This document shows positions 1 to 10,629 of a stretch of 64,000 nucleotides of DNA, piece by piece. The notes under the pieces were generated by a model. That model saw only the letters and a list, made by a program, of their open reading frames with translations, was not told the origin of the DNA and searched no databases. Position 1 is the stretch's first letter, and each line of letters begins with the position of its first letter. A program made the translations under genes and the position numbers. Source of the stretch: Aristolochia californica (Eukaryota; Streptophyta; Magnoliopsida; Piperales; Aristolochiaceae); assembly GCA_029961685.1 (NCBI GenBank), contig JARWKL010000010.1, forward strand, positions 25,270,067 through 25,334,066. The letters run 5' to 3'.

Positions 1-780
1 ACATTATCTAGTTTAAACTATGAATTATGTTAGTTGAGCAAACACCAGAGGACCACATACTCTCCTCGAGCTGAAATTAAAGGTGTTGCTCCCTTTTATT
101 TAATTCAATTTGATGTATGGGGACCATTGAGTGTCTTGAATATTTTACAAATTAAGTATTTTGTTACATTTGTGGATAATTTTACTCAAGTCACAAGGTT
201 GTTTTTGTTCAAAGAAAGATCTGAGATTTTTTCCATTTTTAATCCCTTTCATGTCATACTAAAAACCCAGTTTCGTAAAAACATCCAAGTTTTTCATTAT
301 AATAATGCCAAAGAGTACTTTTCTGGTATTTTCAATCATTTTGTCAAGATCAAGGCATTATCCATCAGACATCATGTGCCTACACCCCTCAACAAAATGG
401 TGTAGCTAAAAAAAAAAATTAAACATCTCCTAGAGGTAGCCCAAGACCTGCTCTATTCTATGAATGTGCCTATTTTTATTGGCCACACGCCATACTTAAT
501 GTTTGATTTCTTATTAATCGGTTGCCTTTCTCAATGCTTAAACATAATTCCCCTTAGTCATTATTTCCTGATGAAGACATTGTCTCTCTTCCCATGAAAG
601 TCTTTGGATGCATATTTTTTGTTCATGTCACATCCCCATAAAGAGTAAGCTTGATCCTAAATCTCTCAAGTGTATCTTCTTGGGTTACTCTCGTACCCAA
701 AAAGGTTATGTATGCTATAATCCCTCTCTTCAGAAGGTACTTATCTCTGGGGATGTTACTTTTTTTAGGAGATAAGAATC
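1..780 (+). pseudogene. Ty1/copia pol fragment: integrase core and integrase-RT linker, decayed
   Basis: The frame at 34-405 reads copia integrase (FDVWGPLSV, FVDNFTQVTRLFLFKERSEI). A one-base frame change near 343-360 carries the reading on into CAYTPQQNGVA and then, at about 596-770, the linker KVFGC...FLGY.RTQKGY found between integrase and reverse transcriptase. The window edge cuts the 5' side and no LTR is seen. Stops and frame shifts make it a dead copy. The family assignment is from motif recognition; the clade is not resolved. Confidence 0.85.
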
Positions 781-1505
781 AAGCATAAAGATCATACATA
801 GTATCAATAAAGTGAAAGTTAATTAATAGCCATTAAATGAGATTCTCAAGATCTTGATAGAGATCCAAAACACAAGCACACTAACTTCAAATTATAGGCT
901 ACCAAATTTACCTTTCTGGTGAATTTCAATCCTTTTGTCAAGATCAAGGCATTATCCATCAGACATCATGTGCCTACACCCCTCAACAAAATGGTGTAGC
1001 TAAAAGAAAAAACAAACATCTCCTAGAGGTAGCCCAAGGCTTGCTCTATTCTATGAATGTGCCTATTTTTATTGGCCTCACGCCATACTTACTGTTTTCT
1101 TTCTTATTAATCGGTTGCCTTCCTTAGTGCTTAAACATAAATCCTCTTAGTCATTATTTCCTGATGAAGACCTTGTCTCTCTTCCCTTGAAAGTGTTTGG
1201 ATGCATATTTTTTGTTCATGTCACATCCGCCATAAAGAGTAAGTTTGATCCTAAATCTCTCAAGTGTATCTTCTTGGGTCGCTCTCGTACCCAAAAAGGT
1301 TATGTATGCTACAATCCTTCTCTTCGGAAGGTACTTATTTCTAGGGATGTTACACTTTTTAGAAGATAAGAATCAAGCATAAAGATCATACATAGTATCA
1401 ACAAAGTGAAAGTTAATTAATATCCATTAAATGAGATTCTCAAGATCTTGATAGAGATCCAAAACACAAACACACTAACTTCAAATTATAGGCTACCAAA
1501 TTTTC
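319..1505. repeat. 594-bp direct tandem duplication of copia pol and its downstream flank
   Basis: Unit 1 is about 319-912 and unit 2 about 913-1505, at a constant offset of 594 bp (for example GTCAAGATCAAGG at 343 and 937). The copies are about 95% alike by eye. The word TTTTCTGG or a close variant lies at the start, the junction and the end, as expected if unequal exchange or slippage used this microhomology. The unit holds both pol sequence and about 130 bp of non-coding flank, so duplication came after the element was truncated. Confidence 0.85.
913..1372 (+). pseudogene. Second copy of the copia integrase-RT linker
   Basis: The open stretch at 1187-1369 reads KVFGCIFFVHV...KSLKCIFLG.SRTQKGYVCYN...ISRDVTLF, the conserved segment after the copia integrase core. 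Upstream, the TPQQNGVAK motif lies in another frame. It is the second unit of the 594-bp duplication, not an independent insertion. Confidence 0.8.
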
Positions 1506-3582
1506 TGGCATTTTATGATTTTAAACAAGTTTTATTTTAGCTCACCCAATTCATTAGTTCTTCCTAACCAAATAAGGGCTAAAACAATAATGACTAATTT
1601 GCCTATAGCAAGTAATTTGAGTTGTCTACTCTCATACACTTGGAAAAAAGTCATACTAAGTAGCCACACATCCAAGATTTCAAATTTAATTTAATTTTGG
1701 GCTACCAATGCTCTATTGCAGGTAGGGCGTAAAAATTTTATGTTTATCTTCTAATTGTGTCTCAATCCATTTCTCTTATAGTAGGTGTATTCAAATTTTG
1801 TAGAGACATATATAATTTCAAAAGTTCAATTTCTCTAGCTAACTAAACTTTTTTCTAATTATGGAGAAATACTTAATGTAAACTTATAGTTTACCATATT
1901 ATTGAAAACAACGTGACTTGCAAGAATAGAAAATCAATGATAATGAACTAAACTCATGTCAACAAAGTACCTAAATTTATTATGTTAATTAAATTCTATT
2001 AGTTATGGGTACAACTATTTCCTAAGATTAAACTTATGGTTGTGGATCTCATATTATGTTATAGGTCGAAAGTTCACACAAGTAGCACATAAGAATAATA
2101 AGACCAACAATCAAGGCTTTAAGGTTTCAAACTAGTTTAAATTTGTGTTTCTCATATAATTTTAGAACCTAGTGCTACAATTTTAGTTAATGTGGAATAC
2201 TAATTTCTTGTTTACCGCAATCCCACATGACCTAGTTTCAAGCTTCGTTAATGCGGTAAGATTAATTCAAGCTTTTAATCCTTGTAACCAACTTGCATAG
2301 ATATAATATCCAAAAGTCGATTGAGTCATAAATTTTGTTCAAACTTTTCAAACTACAAGTGTTTGAATTTTTCTCTTTTAGTTTGAGTTTGGAGGCACAT
2401 AGCTTTTAAAGGTCTCAATGGCATATTTTTTATTGAAACCCTGGGCAATAATAAATTTCTTCATCTTCACTTAGCAATTTTTTATTCAATCCATTTTATT
2501 GTTAATCTAAGTGGTGAAAAGAAAGCATACAATATTGGAATGTGGATTATAAGATCTCTTGAATAAAAATACTAGGCTGACTCCTAAGTAACAAATCAAG
2601 GATCCTTGGGCAACTGATTGGACTCATAGAATCACCTAAGGCTACCTTCATCAAATTGAGTGTAGGACTTACCAAAGTTTTATCTATCCAATTGCTAAAA
2701 CTAGATAGTTGCAATTAAGGAACTTATCCTACCACAATTATTTAGCATTAATCTCCTAGTTGAGTACTTAAATGCATAATGGCCTAGGGCTCCGTATTTT
2801 AACATGCATCTTATGCAACGGTAATGTTATAACCTTTGTCAAACTCATCCCTTGAGAACTTCTAGGTTTTTTCTTTCTTTCTAGTCTTATAGACTTTATC
2901 TCTAAGTTCCACTTTTCTCAGATTCTTTGTTTCATACTCTTATTTATCTAATGTCTCTAATGCATGGGATTTTAGCAATTTGTTTGTATTGAAATTTTAA
3001 AATCCTATCATAAAGGTTGTCATTTTCATTTCTCCACACATGAATGTTTTAAGAATGTACATTAAGTTTTTCACATTCTGAGATGAGTCTTTCATTTTCT
3101 TTCCTAAGCTCTTCTATTATGGAGGAAATATCAACTTTTCAAGGATTCAATCTTTTCCTATAATTTCAAGATTGCCTACTCAACTTCCTATTTTCCTTTT
3201 TCCTTTATTTTAAGAGAGGATATGGATTTTGCTAGTAGCAATAGTAATTCTTTCTTATCCATTTCTTCATAGTTATCAACTTTCATCTCTATCTGAGATG
3301 ATTTCTCCAACAATACATGATTGTCTACATTTTTCTATATCCATATTATTTCCAAATGATGTGCATGTCTAGTGAGAAGCGGAACATTCAAAGTTCCTAG
3401 AAAAGCTTGATTTTAGTTTCCTCCATAAATCTTGGTGGATTTACAAGGATTTACAAGACGAAAAAGAATCTAATGTTTCATCACTTTAGCAATATCTAAG
3501 TCATCTCAATCATATACTGATTTCAAAATATATTTTCCTTTTATGTTATGGAATGATATGATAGGTTCGTTTATGATTGTAT
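1506..3582. other. AT-rich stretch with no gene recognised
   Basis: No long open frame, LTR pair or RNA gene is visible. Short A/T runs are common on both strands. It separates the copia fragment from the truncated 3' end of element A. It could be old decayed transposon or true intergenic DNA; nothing in it allows a choice. Confidence 0.5.
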
Positions 3583-4690
3583 CTAATAAGTCATACTCAA
3601 TAATTCATTTCTACCATTAGTATTGTGACCTATCAAGTGTGGGTGTGGTGGAAAGAGTTTGTCCTCAAGCTCGTAAGTTGGGTACACCTGTTTGAAGATG
3701 TCTAACCACTCCCAAGTAGCTGCCTCTAGTTCTGTTACTGTCCACTGGACGAGAAACTCCCATTGGGCATTGATCAAACGGGCACGTAACACAGAGGATG
3801 GTGTAAGAATAACTTGTCCCTCGGCTACAGTAGGAAGGCAGGGAGTGAATGTAGGAGGTGGTCCCTTATGCGGTTTCAAGAGGAAGACATGGAACACATC
3901 ATGCAGCTTACCCGTGTCCAGCGGTTGTAGTTGATAGGCCACCGGTCCACACGCCAGATAATGGGGAAAGGCTCAAAAAACTTGGGGGAGAGTTTATTAC
4001 GCGACGGTCTCCCAATGGACTGTTGTCTATGTTGTTGTAGGCGTAACCACTTATAGTCCCATACCTCGTAGGAGACATCACGATGCCCCTTGTCGTAGAG
4101 ATCTTTCATACGAACCTATGCGCGGCGTAGGCATTCTATGATAGTCTCCAACACCTGATCACGATCTCCTGAGTGCCTGATCAATAGCGTCCACACGGGT
4201 TGACCCTACAGTATAAGACAGAAGGCGAGGGGATTCCCTGCCATAAAGTACCATGAACGGAGAAGATTGCAAAGCGGAGTGGAATGAAGTGTTGTAGCAG
4301 TATTCAGCCCACGACAGCCATTGAACCCACTACTTCAGATGATCACCCACCATACATCCTAGATACATCTCAATGGTATGGTTAACCGCCTCGGTTTGCC
4401 CATCTGTCTGTGGATGATATGCGGAGGAGAATTTCAATTTCGTACCACTCAGACGAAAAAGTTCCTGCCAGAAAGTGCTGGTGAACACCGCATCCCTATC
4501 ACTTATAATCGATTCTGGGATGCCATGTAAGCATACAATCTTCTCAAAGAAAATTTGTGCGACCCGTGATGATGTATACGGATGAGCGATAGGAATAAAG
4601 TGGCCATACTTGGAGAACCGATCAACCACCACAAAGAGGACTGATTTCCCGGATAACTGTGGCAAACCCTCAACAAAATCCATCGAAATA
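3583..4690 (-). pseudogene. Element A integrase core and C-terminal chromodomain
   Basis: From high to low coordinates: the integrase core at 4683-4330 (MDFVEGLPQLSGKSVLFVVV, SDRDAVFTSTFW, YHPQTDGQTEAVNHTIEMYL, giving the D,D,E positions); then, in other frames, VWLRLQQHRQ, the FHVFLLKPHKGPPP segment, and a chromodomain ending WEWLDIFKQVYPTYELEDKLF at 3942-3640. Presence of a chromodomain places A among chromoviruses. At least two frame changes break the reading. The product would insert element DNA into the genome; this copy cannot. Confidence 0.85.
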
Positions 4691-4699
4691 TCGGCCCAT

Positions 4700-5460
4700 A
4701 CTTGAGTAGGAAGGGCTAGCGGTTATAGGAGGCCGGTGGGGCTTAAGTGGTCCACCTTGTGACATTGACATACTTGACATGCGGAGACATATGTAGCAAT
4801 AGATGTCTTCATGGCTTGCCAGTAAAAGTCTGCTCGAATAGGGGTCAAAGTTTTCTGAATTTCCTCATGTGCATTGTCATTGTATGCATAGAGGATGGCA
4901 GGAATCAACTCGGGTGTGTGTGGAATGTAAATGTGTGGCTTGTAGCAAATAAGTGAATCTTGGATGGACCACTTAGACTCCATCGTCTCCTCTAAAATTT
5001 TATGGTGTAGCTCCTGTAGGGCCAGAAGAGTGGCATGGGTTTCTCTTACTAAGTCAAGAATGAGGAACTGAGGCTGACTAATAGCATATACAAGCTGCTG
5101 ATGTTCCAAATAAGGGGACAAGGCATCCACGGGCTTGTTTAATCTTCCTACACGGTATTCGACCGAAAAGTCAAATCTCATCAACTTACTGATCCAATAC
5201 TGCTAGGGCGAAGTCGTGAGATGTTGCTCCAATAAGAATTTAAGGCTGTAGTGATCCGTCTGGATGAGAAAAGCATGGCCCCATAAGTAAGGTCGCCAGT
5301 GTTGGACCGCCTTGGCCAACCCAATTAATTCCCAGTCATACGCAGCCAAGTTGTGATGACGAACAGCCAACTGTCGACTGAAATACGCAATCGGATGTGA
5401 CTGTTGTTGTAAGACTGCCCCAAAGCCTCCACCAAAGGCGTCACACTCAACCACAAATAA
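4700..5460 (-). pseudogene. Element A RNase H and integrase zinc-binding region
   Basis: The frame 5454-5203 reads RNase H (VECDAFGGGFGAVLQQ, PIAYFSRQLAVRHHNLAAY, LIQTDHYSLKFLLEQ). The frame 5184-4723 continues with the RNase H tail (RLNKPVDALSPYLE) and the H-H-C-C integrase zinc finger (HEEIQKT, CQVCQCHK). The two frames are separated by a stop near 5203. Near relatives of this segment occur at 30234-30446, 36981-37800 and in element M. Confidence 0.85.
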
Positions 5461-5822
5461 TTCTTCAAAATTAGGAAGTTATAGGACGGGGGTTGAAGCG
5501 AGAGCTGCTTTGAGGGCCTCAAATGACTCTGTGGCCGCCTCATTCCACTGAAAGGAATTCTTCTTCAGGAGACTGGTTAAGGAAGCAGCCAACGGACCGT
5601 AATTCTGAATGAATTTACTGTAGTACCCTACTAGACCCAAAAACCCCCGTAGAGCAGAGCAAGACTGTGGTTGAGGCCAATCCTTAATTACCCTAATCTT
5701 CTCATGGTCAACCGTGACCCCCGCATGTGATATAAAATGGCCTAGATAAGCAACATGTGAAACCCGCAATGGAGCATTTGGATTTCTTCAAATAGAGTTG
5801 ATGTGCTCGTAGTAGGTCAAAA
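5461..5822 (-). pseudogene. Element A reverse transcriptase, C-terminal part
   Basis: The frame 5769-5479 reads HVAYLGHFISHAGVTVDHEK, GFLGLVGYYSKFIQNYGPLA and FQWNEAATESFEALKAAL, the RT thumb and connection to RNase H. Just upstream (5822-5770) the sequence KKSKC is in another frame. The RT sequence stops at 5822 exactly where the 5' LTR of element B begins, and it resumes at 10058. Confidence 0.85.
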
Positions 5823-6353
5823 TGTTATGGACTTCATAGCATCTAGAGTCGTTGCTAGATGTGGGACCTAGGTGGGGCCACTTTCAAGTAAGGATAAGGG
5901 TTGGGTTTAATGTAATTTTAGTTATGTATGGGGCTAGTCATGGTTAGTGGTTAGCGTCAGCTTTGGGAAGAGTAAAAGTTATAGATTGGGAAGTGAATAA
6001 AAGTCATGGGAAATTGAGGAACTTGGGAAGTTTAGCGTCATGGTCCTTTCAGCTTTGGGAAGAGTAAAAGTTATAGATTGGGAAGTGAATAAAAGTCATG
6101 GGAAATTGAGGAACTTGGGAAGTTTAGCGTCATGGTCCTTTAAGGAGGTCGTCTGCATGTATTCAAGCTTGAATCAATAGAAATAGTGTTTTGTCGGATT
6201 CTCCCTTTATTAACGAAGTCCAGGGAGAGCTTCCCTTCAAGCTCAGTTATTCCTTCCTTCGTTAATTCAGTATTCCGCCTTATCCTCACGTCTTCTGATT
6301 TAGAACCAGGAGGAGATCGTCTGGTGGCTGATCCATGGAAATGGAGCTTATCA
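5823..6353 (+). repeat. Element B 5' LTR with an internal 92-bp duplication
   Basis: It starts TGTTATGGACTTCATAGCATC and ends GCTTATCA; the 3' LTR aligns over most of its length. Bases 5958-6049 and 6050-6141 are a perfect or near-perfect 92-bp tandem repeat that the 3' LTR lacks, so it arose after insertion or from a different template. The end of this LTR carries the start codon of the gag frame (6335). Confidence 0.9.
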
Positions 6354-6565
6354 ACTTGGTATCGGAGCGGACCACCGTCGGCGCTTCGTCTTCCCCTACA
6401 GATGTGAGAAATCTTGTGAACGAAATCAGAATGGAAACCCAGCACTCTCTCGCCACTGTACGCACAGAGCTAAAGGAACTATGGAAGGCTTTTCACCGAT
6501 TCACTCTTCGTATGGACGAGTTCATGGCAAGGGATCCTGCACTTCCGAGAAGTTCCAATTGGTAG
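6335..6565 (+). pseudogene. Element B gag N-terminus, starting in the LTR
   Basis: 76 residues: MEMELINLVSERTTVGASSS, then a helical, coiled-coil-like stretch rich in Leu, Glu and Arg, ending before a stop at 6563-6565. The frame spans LTR end and primer-binding site, the same arrangement as in H, I, E, K and L. No capsid core or zinc knuckle follows, so this is only the gag start. Confidence 0.75.
6354..6370 (+). other. Element B primer-binding site (initiator tRNA-Met type)
   Basis: TGGTATCGGAGC at 6357-6368 differs at one base from TGGTATCAGAGC, the complement of the 3' end of plant initiator tRNA-Met. It lies 3 bp after the LTR end. In the gag frame the same bases code for LVSER. Confidence 0.85.
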
Positions 6566-7564
6566 TCCGACCACCTACCCCCACCCCCTCCATCTACACT
6601 GAATCCTCTGCGCCCAGCACAACCTTCGTCGGCAAAAATGAAAAGTGGTTCGCCATCAAACCCTTTTTCACTAGACGCCATACATCTTCCCGCACCACAA
6701 TCGCCTAAAATTCGAGAGCTCCCTGTCTCGGAAAAGCTCCCCCAATTTCCGAAATCAGACGGCGGAGACCCCAAATTGTGGACATCAGAGGGGTATTCCA
6801 CAACCCCTGTCTCACGGGAAGCTATACCTCTCCCACCGGAGACGCAAAAACTGGCACTGGATAGTTTGGCAGTTTATGGGACAACAATCCCGTCGGTACG
6901 GTCCGACGAGCGCTAGCCCTATTCGACCCTTCATCCCCGATTTACCGTTCGCCATCAGCCACAGGCAAACGACAACACGGATCGCTCATTGGGCAAGTGG
7001 AAATGGCGACCACCGTGGGGCTTTCGACACGGCAAATCATTTCAGCGGGTCCACACTACCTCCGTCTTAGCGCATCTGTTCGGCCGTCCCATAGCGGGTC
7101 GACCTCAAACCTCCAAGCATCGAATGCCAGAGCCGACACCCAGCATCGTGACCTATGCAGTCAGGGAAACTGAAAATTCCCGAACAGAGTACCTCCCCGC
7201 CAGATTCCGGCCAGGTCCCTCATCTATTATCCGTCAAAGAAAGCTTCCTCAGGTTATTCTTCTCGACGACGCCGGGGTTGGGAATAGGAAAGCACAAGAA
7301 ATCAAAACAATTGATTTCCCCGTGGAGACTCTGGCCTTGATGGAAGCAGACACTGCTGGGTCGTTGCTGATCGGACGGCCATGGCCAAAACCGGACGAGG
7401 ACTCTGATGGTGGTGTGGGTGAAATCGCCCGGCGTGCCCCGGAGATGAATTCGATGTGGTACGAGCATGTGCAGTTACTATTCCTCCATAGCAGTGGAAT
7501 TCCAATTGAAAGGTTTCATCTGCAAGTTCCCTTTTCTATCCCAGGAGGGAGTTGCTTTGAATGT
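6566..7564 (+). other. GC-rich insert of unknown origin inside element B
   Basis: About 1 kb of composition unlike its neighbours. It holds open frames 6638-6916 and 6989-7582, rich in Pro, Ser, Arg and Gly. A piece near 6700-6790 (SDGGDPKLW, then TSEGY) looks like the start of a gag capsid region and resembles 60830-60895 in element C. The rest is not recognised. It may be further captured host sequence, or a gag too diverged to identify. No function is proposed. Confidence 0.4.
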
Positions 7565-8794
7565 CTTCTGCTACTACATTGATTGCAATCTGAATGCTTA
7601 TGCAATATCTTCTGCCCAGCTATATTCGAACACACCTGCTGATTTTGATTTTAAATTGGAAAACCTTGCCCAAGGATTCCAGTCTTTATCTGAATTTGTA
7701 GAGAACCTTGCTACCTTCGTGGTTATAGTTTTCCCTGTGATTCATGGTCGATGTGGAGAAGATGGTGGTATCCAGGACCTGTTGGAAAAAGCAAATGTTC
7801 CATTTGTTGGTACAAGATCGAAGGAATGCCGACAAGCCTTTGACGAGTATGATGCTTCTGTGGAGCTTAGAAAACAAGGATTTGTAACGGTGCCAAGTTT
7901 CCTGCTACAGGAAATAACATGGACAATTGCTTGCTATCAGAGTGGTTCTCGAGGAATCCCTTAGACAGTCAGTCAGGAAAAGTCGTCGTAAAACCTGCAA
8001 GGACTGGATCAAGTAATGGGGTAATTGTTGCCTATGGAGTTGAAGATTCAATCAAGAAAGCAAATGACGTAATTTCTGAGGGTATTGATGATAAAGTCCT
8101 AGTTGAAATTTTCCTCGATGGAGGGAGTGAATTTACAACAATTGTTCTTGATGTTGGCTCTGGTTCTGAGTGCAATCCTGTCGTTCTCCTTCCATCTGCG
8201 TTAGAGATGCAATTAAGTGACAGTAATGACAGCAAGGAGGATGAGATTTTCCACTACCGAAGACAATATCTTCCACCGCAGCAGGTTACTTACCACACAC
8301 CTCCACGTTTCCCAACTGATGTCATAGAATCCATACGGAAAGGCACATCCTTATTATTTCAACGGCTTGGTCTTCTTGACTTTGCTCATATAGATGGTTG
8401 GTTATTACCTTCTGCAGAACATAATAGTGTGTTTGGAATTACTAAATTGGGTACTATTGGCTTTAGTGACATAAACCTGATAAGTGGCATGGAACGGACC
8501 AGCTTTTTATTTCAACAAGCTTCCCAGGTTGGATTTTCTCCTTGTAACATCTTACGAACAATTATTCCGCGTGCCTGCTTGCGTTTTCATTCTCTTGCAT
8601 GTTGTACTACAAGGGATGTTTTGCCAAGTGGACTGAAATCCAGACAAGACACTAAAGCAGGTCCCAAAACCGGAACCACTCAAAAGGTTTTTGTCATATT
8701 TGAAGGAGAACCTTCAGAACGCCAAGTTTCCCTCATGAGTGGCACAAATGAGTGACTCCATGCTTGCTTGCCCCACCCAATGGTTATGCTACTT
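7565..8794 (+). pseudogene. Captured D-alanine--D-alanine ligase-like coding fragment (ATP-grasp), intronless
   Basis: Plant members of this family are long proteins with two ligase units; bacterial Ddl joins two D-alanines for peptidoglycan. Seen here: the N-lobe motif [17 protein letters not shown] with PFVGT (7733-7815); after a one-base frame shift near 7911, the ATP-grasp signature GKVVVKPARTGSSNGV (7977-8025); FLDGGSEFT; and the late motif DINLISGM near 8470-8500 with SFLFQQASQVGF. The second unit starts KVFVIFEGEPSERQVSLMSG, then lacks about a dozen codons before TPCLLAPPNGYA. No intron is visible over 1.2 kb, pointing to capture from spliced RNA. The frame shift, missing codons and truncation make it nonfunctional. 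The family call is firm; the exact source gene is not known. Confidence 0.85.
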
Positions 8795-9120
8795 TACCCC
8801 AAGCACTTCACAAGCAGCTAATGCTTGAACCAGCTCCTCATGGACATGTGCAGGCTGCCCCCTCAGACCTCAACCATATTGAGTTGCGGATGAAGAACAT
8901 ATTGATTCAGCACCTTCGAATTGCCAGAAGGGGTACCATATCCATGGAGTCCACAACCATTACTGTTGTGGCTGCTGGTGGGCTTTACCAGGATCAACAA
9001 ATGGGTGCTGCTCAAGCCTTTTTTCCATATGGGTGCCCAACTCATCCCAAGGGGGCGAGCTCAAGTGTTACACTACCTCCTCACCAACCTGAAGCTTCCC
9101 CTTTTACTGCAGAACCCCAT
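8795..9120 (+). other. Unrecognised open segment downstream of the ligase fragment
   Basis: It is open in the same frame as the end of the ligase piece (8752-9228) and reads through LEPAPHGHVQAAPSDLN, IARRGTISMESTTITVV and AAGGLYQDQQMG into the integrase tail. It matches neither the ligase family nor gypsy pol as I know them. It may be a second captured transcript or filler at a template switch. Confidence 0.4.
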
Positions 9121-9557
9121 GATGGCCCAGGAGACTCTGTGTGGCTGCGTCTTCATCAGTATCACCAGTTGTCCCTCACTGCGTCCAAACGCAACAAACT
9201 CTCTCCCAAGTATTATGGCCCATTCTAGGTCTGGGAGCGCATCGGCAACATGGCTTACCGTCTCCAGTTACCCCCCGACGCCCACATTCATGATGTCTTC
9301 CATGTTTCCCAGTTGAAGCCATTCAAGGGCAACTCGCCTATGTTGAACCCTCCTCTGCCGCCCCTCCATGATGGTTGCGCCGTGCCCACTCCAGATCACA
9401 TCTTCTAGGCTCGCCGCGTCAATGACCGTTGGGAAATCTTAGTCCAGTGGGGGGAGATGGATCCGGTGGAAGCCTCGTGGGAATCATTGGCGGAATTTCA
9501 GGCCCTCTACCCCTACTTTGAGCTTGAGGACAAGCTCTTTCTCCAGGAGGGGAGTGA
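9121..9557 (+). pseudogene. Element B integrase C-terminus, chromodomain and polypurine tract
   Basis: SVWLRLHQYHQLSLTASKRN and KLSPKYYGPF, a stop, then in the same frame [14 protein letters not shown] and a chromodomain (WEILVQWGEMDPVEASWESL, LYPYFELEDKLFLQEG). Two in-frame stops (9226-9228 and 9406-9408) interrupt it. The purine-rich CAGGAGGGGAGTGA directly before the 3' LTR is the expected plus-strand primer. Confidence 0.85.
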
Positions 9558-10052
9558 TGTTATGGACTCCATAGCATCTAGAGTCGTTGCTAGACGTGGG
9601 ACCAAGGTTGGGTCACTTTCAAGTAAAGATAAGGGTTGGGTCTGATGTAATTTTAGTTATGTATGGGGCTAGTCATGGTTGGTGGTTAGCATCAGTTGTG
9701 GGAAAGGGTTAAGGTGGTTAGCGTCAGGTTTTGGGAAGAGTAAAAGTTATAGATTGGGAAGAGTATAGATTGGGAAGTGAATAGACGTCATGGGAAATTG
9801 AGCTTGGGAAGTTTAGCGTCATGGTCCTTCTTGCTATAAGGAGGGTCGTCTGAATGTATTCAAGCTTGAATCAATAGAAATAGTGTAAGGTCAGATTCTC
9901 CCTTTCTTAACGAGGTCCAGGGTGAGCTTCCCTTCACAAGCTCAATTATTCCTTCCTTCGTTAATTCAGTATTCCGCCTTATCCTCACATCTTCCGATCC
10001 GGAACTAGGAGGAGATCGTTTGGTGGCTGATCCTTGGAAATGGGGCTTATCA
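9558..10052 (+). repeat. Element B 3' LTR
   Basis: It begins TGTTATGGACTCCATAGCATC and ends GGGGCTTATCA, followed by target duplication CAAAA. Compared with the 5' LTR it has many substitutions and several small indels (roughly 85-90% alike by eye), so the insertion is not recent. Confidence 0.9.
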
Positions 10053-10057
10053 CAAAA

Positions 10058-10629
10058 ATAATCCGCAAATGCGCCAAATGCTCGTTGGTGGACTTGTTAT
10101 ATATGAGAATATTATAAGAAAAAACAAGAACAAATTTCCGAACATAGGGGCTAAATACCTCATTCATCAGAGCTTGAAAAGTGGAGGGTGCATTTGATAA
10201 CCCGAACGGCATGACCACAAACTCAAAGTGAACATGATGCATGCGGAACACTATCTTCTTGATATCGGAGGGGTGCATACGGACCTGATAATATCCCGAC
10301 CATATGTACAATTTAGTAAATATCCATGACCCATGTAATTCATCCTGGAGCTCCTCCACAACCGGAATCGAAAACTTATCCTTCACTATCTGATCATTCA
10401 ACTCCCAATAATCAACACAAAACCTCCATGTTCCATCATGTTTCTTCACAAATAAGACAGGTGAAGAGAACGGGGATCAACTGTTACGAATAAGGCCCTG
10501 TTGTAACATCTCCTGGCACTGTCGCTCGATCTCGTCCTTCTGAAGGTGTGGGTACTGGTACGGACGAACTACCACCACATTGGAACTTGGTTTTAAACAG
10601 ATCATGTGGTCACAATGCCTCAAGGGAGG
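10058..10629 (-). pseudogene. Element A reverse transcriptase, N-terminal and palm part
   Basis: The frame from 10449 downward reads [57 protein letters not shown], then FVLVFSYNILIYN where active RTs have a YxDD or FFDD catalytic box, so both catalytic acidic residues are altered. Upstream (10600-10460) lies the PLRHCDHMI and PYQYPHLQKDEIERQC lead-in. At 10629 it meets the left TRIM, where the protease side of the element is missing. Confidence 0.85.

Larger units (their letters stand above)
5823..10052 (+). mobile_element. Element B: LTR retrotransposon carrying a D-Ala--D-Ala ligase-like host sequence
   Basis: Two related LTRs (5823-6353 and 9558-10052) begin TGTTATGGACT and end TTATCA, flanked by the 5-bp target duplication CAAAA (5818-5822, 10053-10057). 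The inside (3.2 kb) holds a primer-binding site, a gag N-terminus, about 1 kb of unrecognised GC-rich sequence, about 1.2 kb of ligase-like coding sequence, about 330 bp unrecognised, then the integrase C-terminus, chromodomain and polypurine tract. Protease, RT and RNase H are absent, so it is non-autonomous. It moved as one unit, as the target duplication shows. Confidence 0.93.
3583..10629 (-). mobile_element. Element A, Ty3/gypsy chromovirus: distal half, split by element B
   Basis: Minus-strand pol in the order RT, RNase H, integrase, chromodomain runs from 10629 down to 3583, interrupted at 5823-10052 by element B. Flanking the insertion are identical CAAAA copies at 5818-5822 and 10053-10057, and the RT frame resumes on the far side. 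No 3' LTR is found next to 3583, so that end is truncated. Its upstream part (gag zinc knuckle and protease) is not next to it now: the matching piece is at 21162-21846 in the other orientation, beyond an inferred inversion. Many stops make it inactive. Confidence 0.9.

Noticed and set aside
6140..6445. Minus-strand open frame of 101 codons in the LTR of B
   Set aside because: Antisense to LTR and gag; no family features.
5823..10052. Element B as a normal host ligase gene that happens to lie between two LTRs
   Set aside because: The CAAAA duplication, the exact interruption of A's RT, the gag start, the integrase tail and the lack of visible introns all show one inserted unit.
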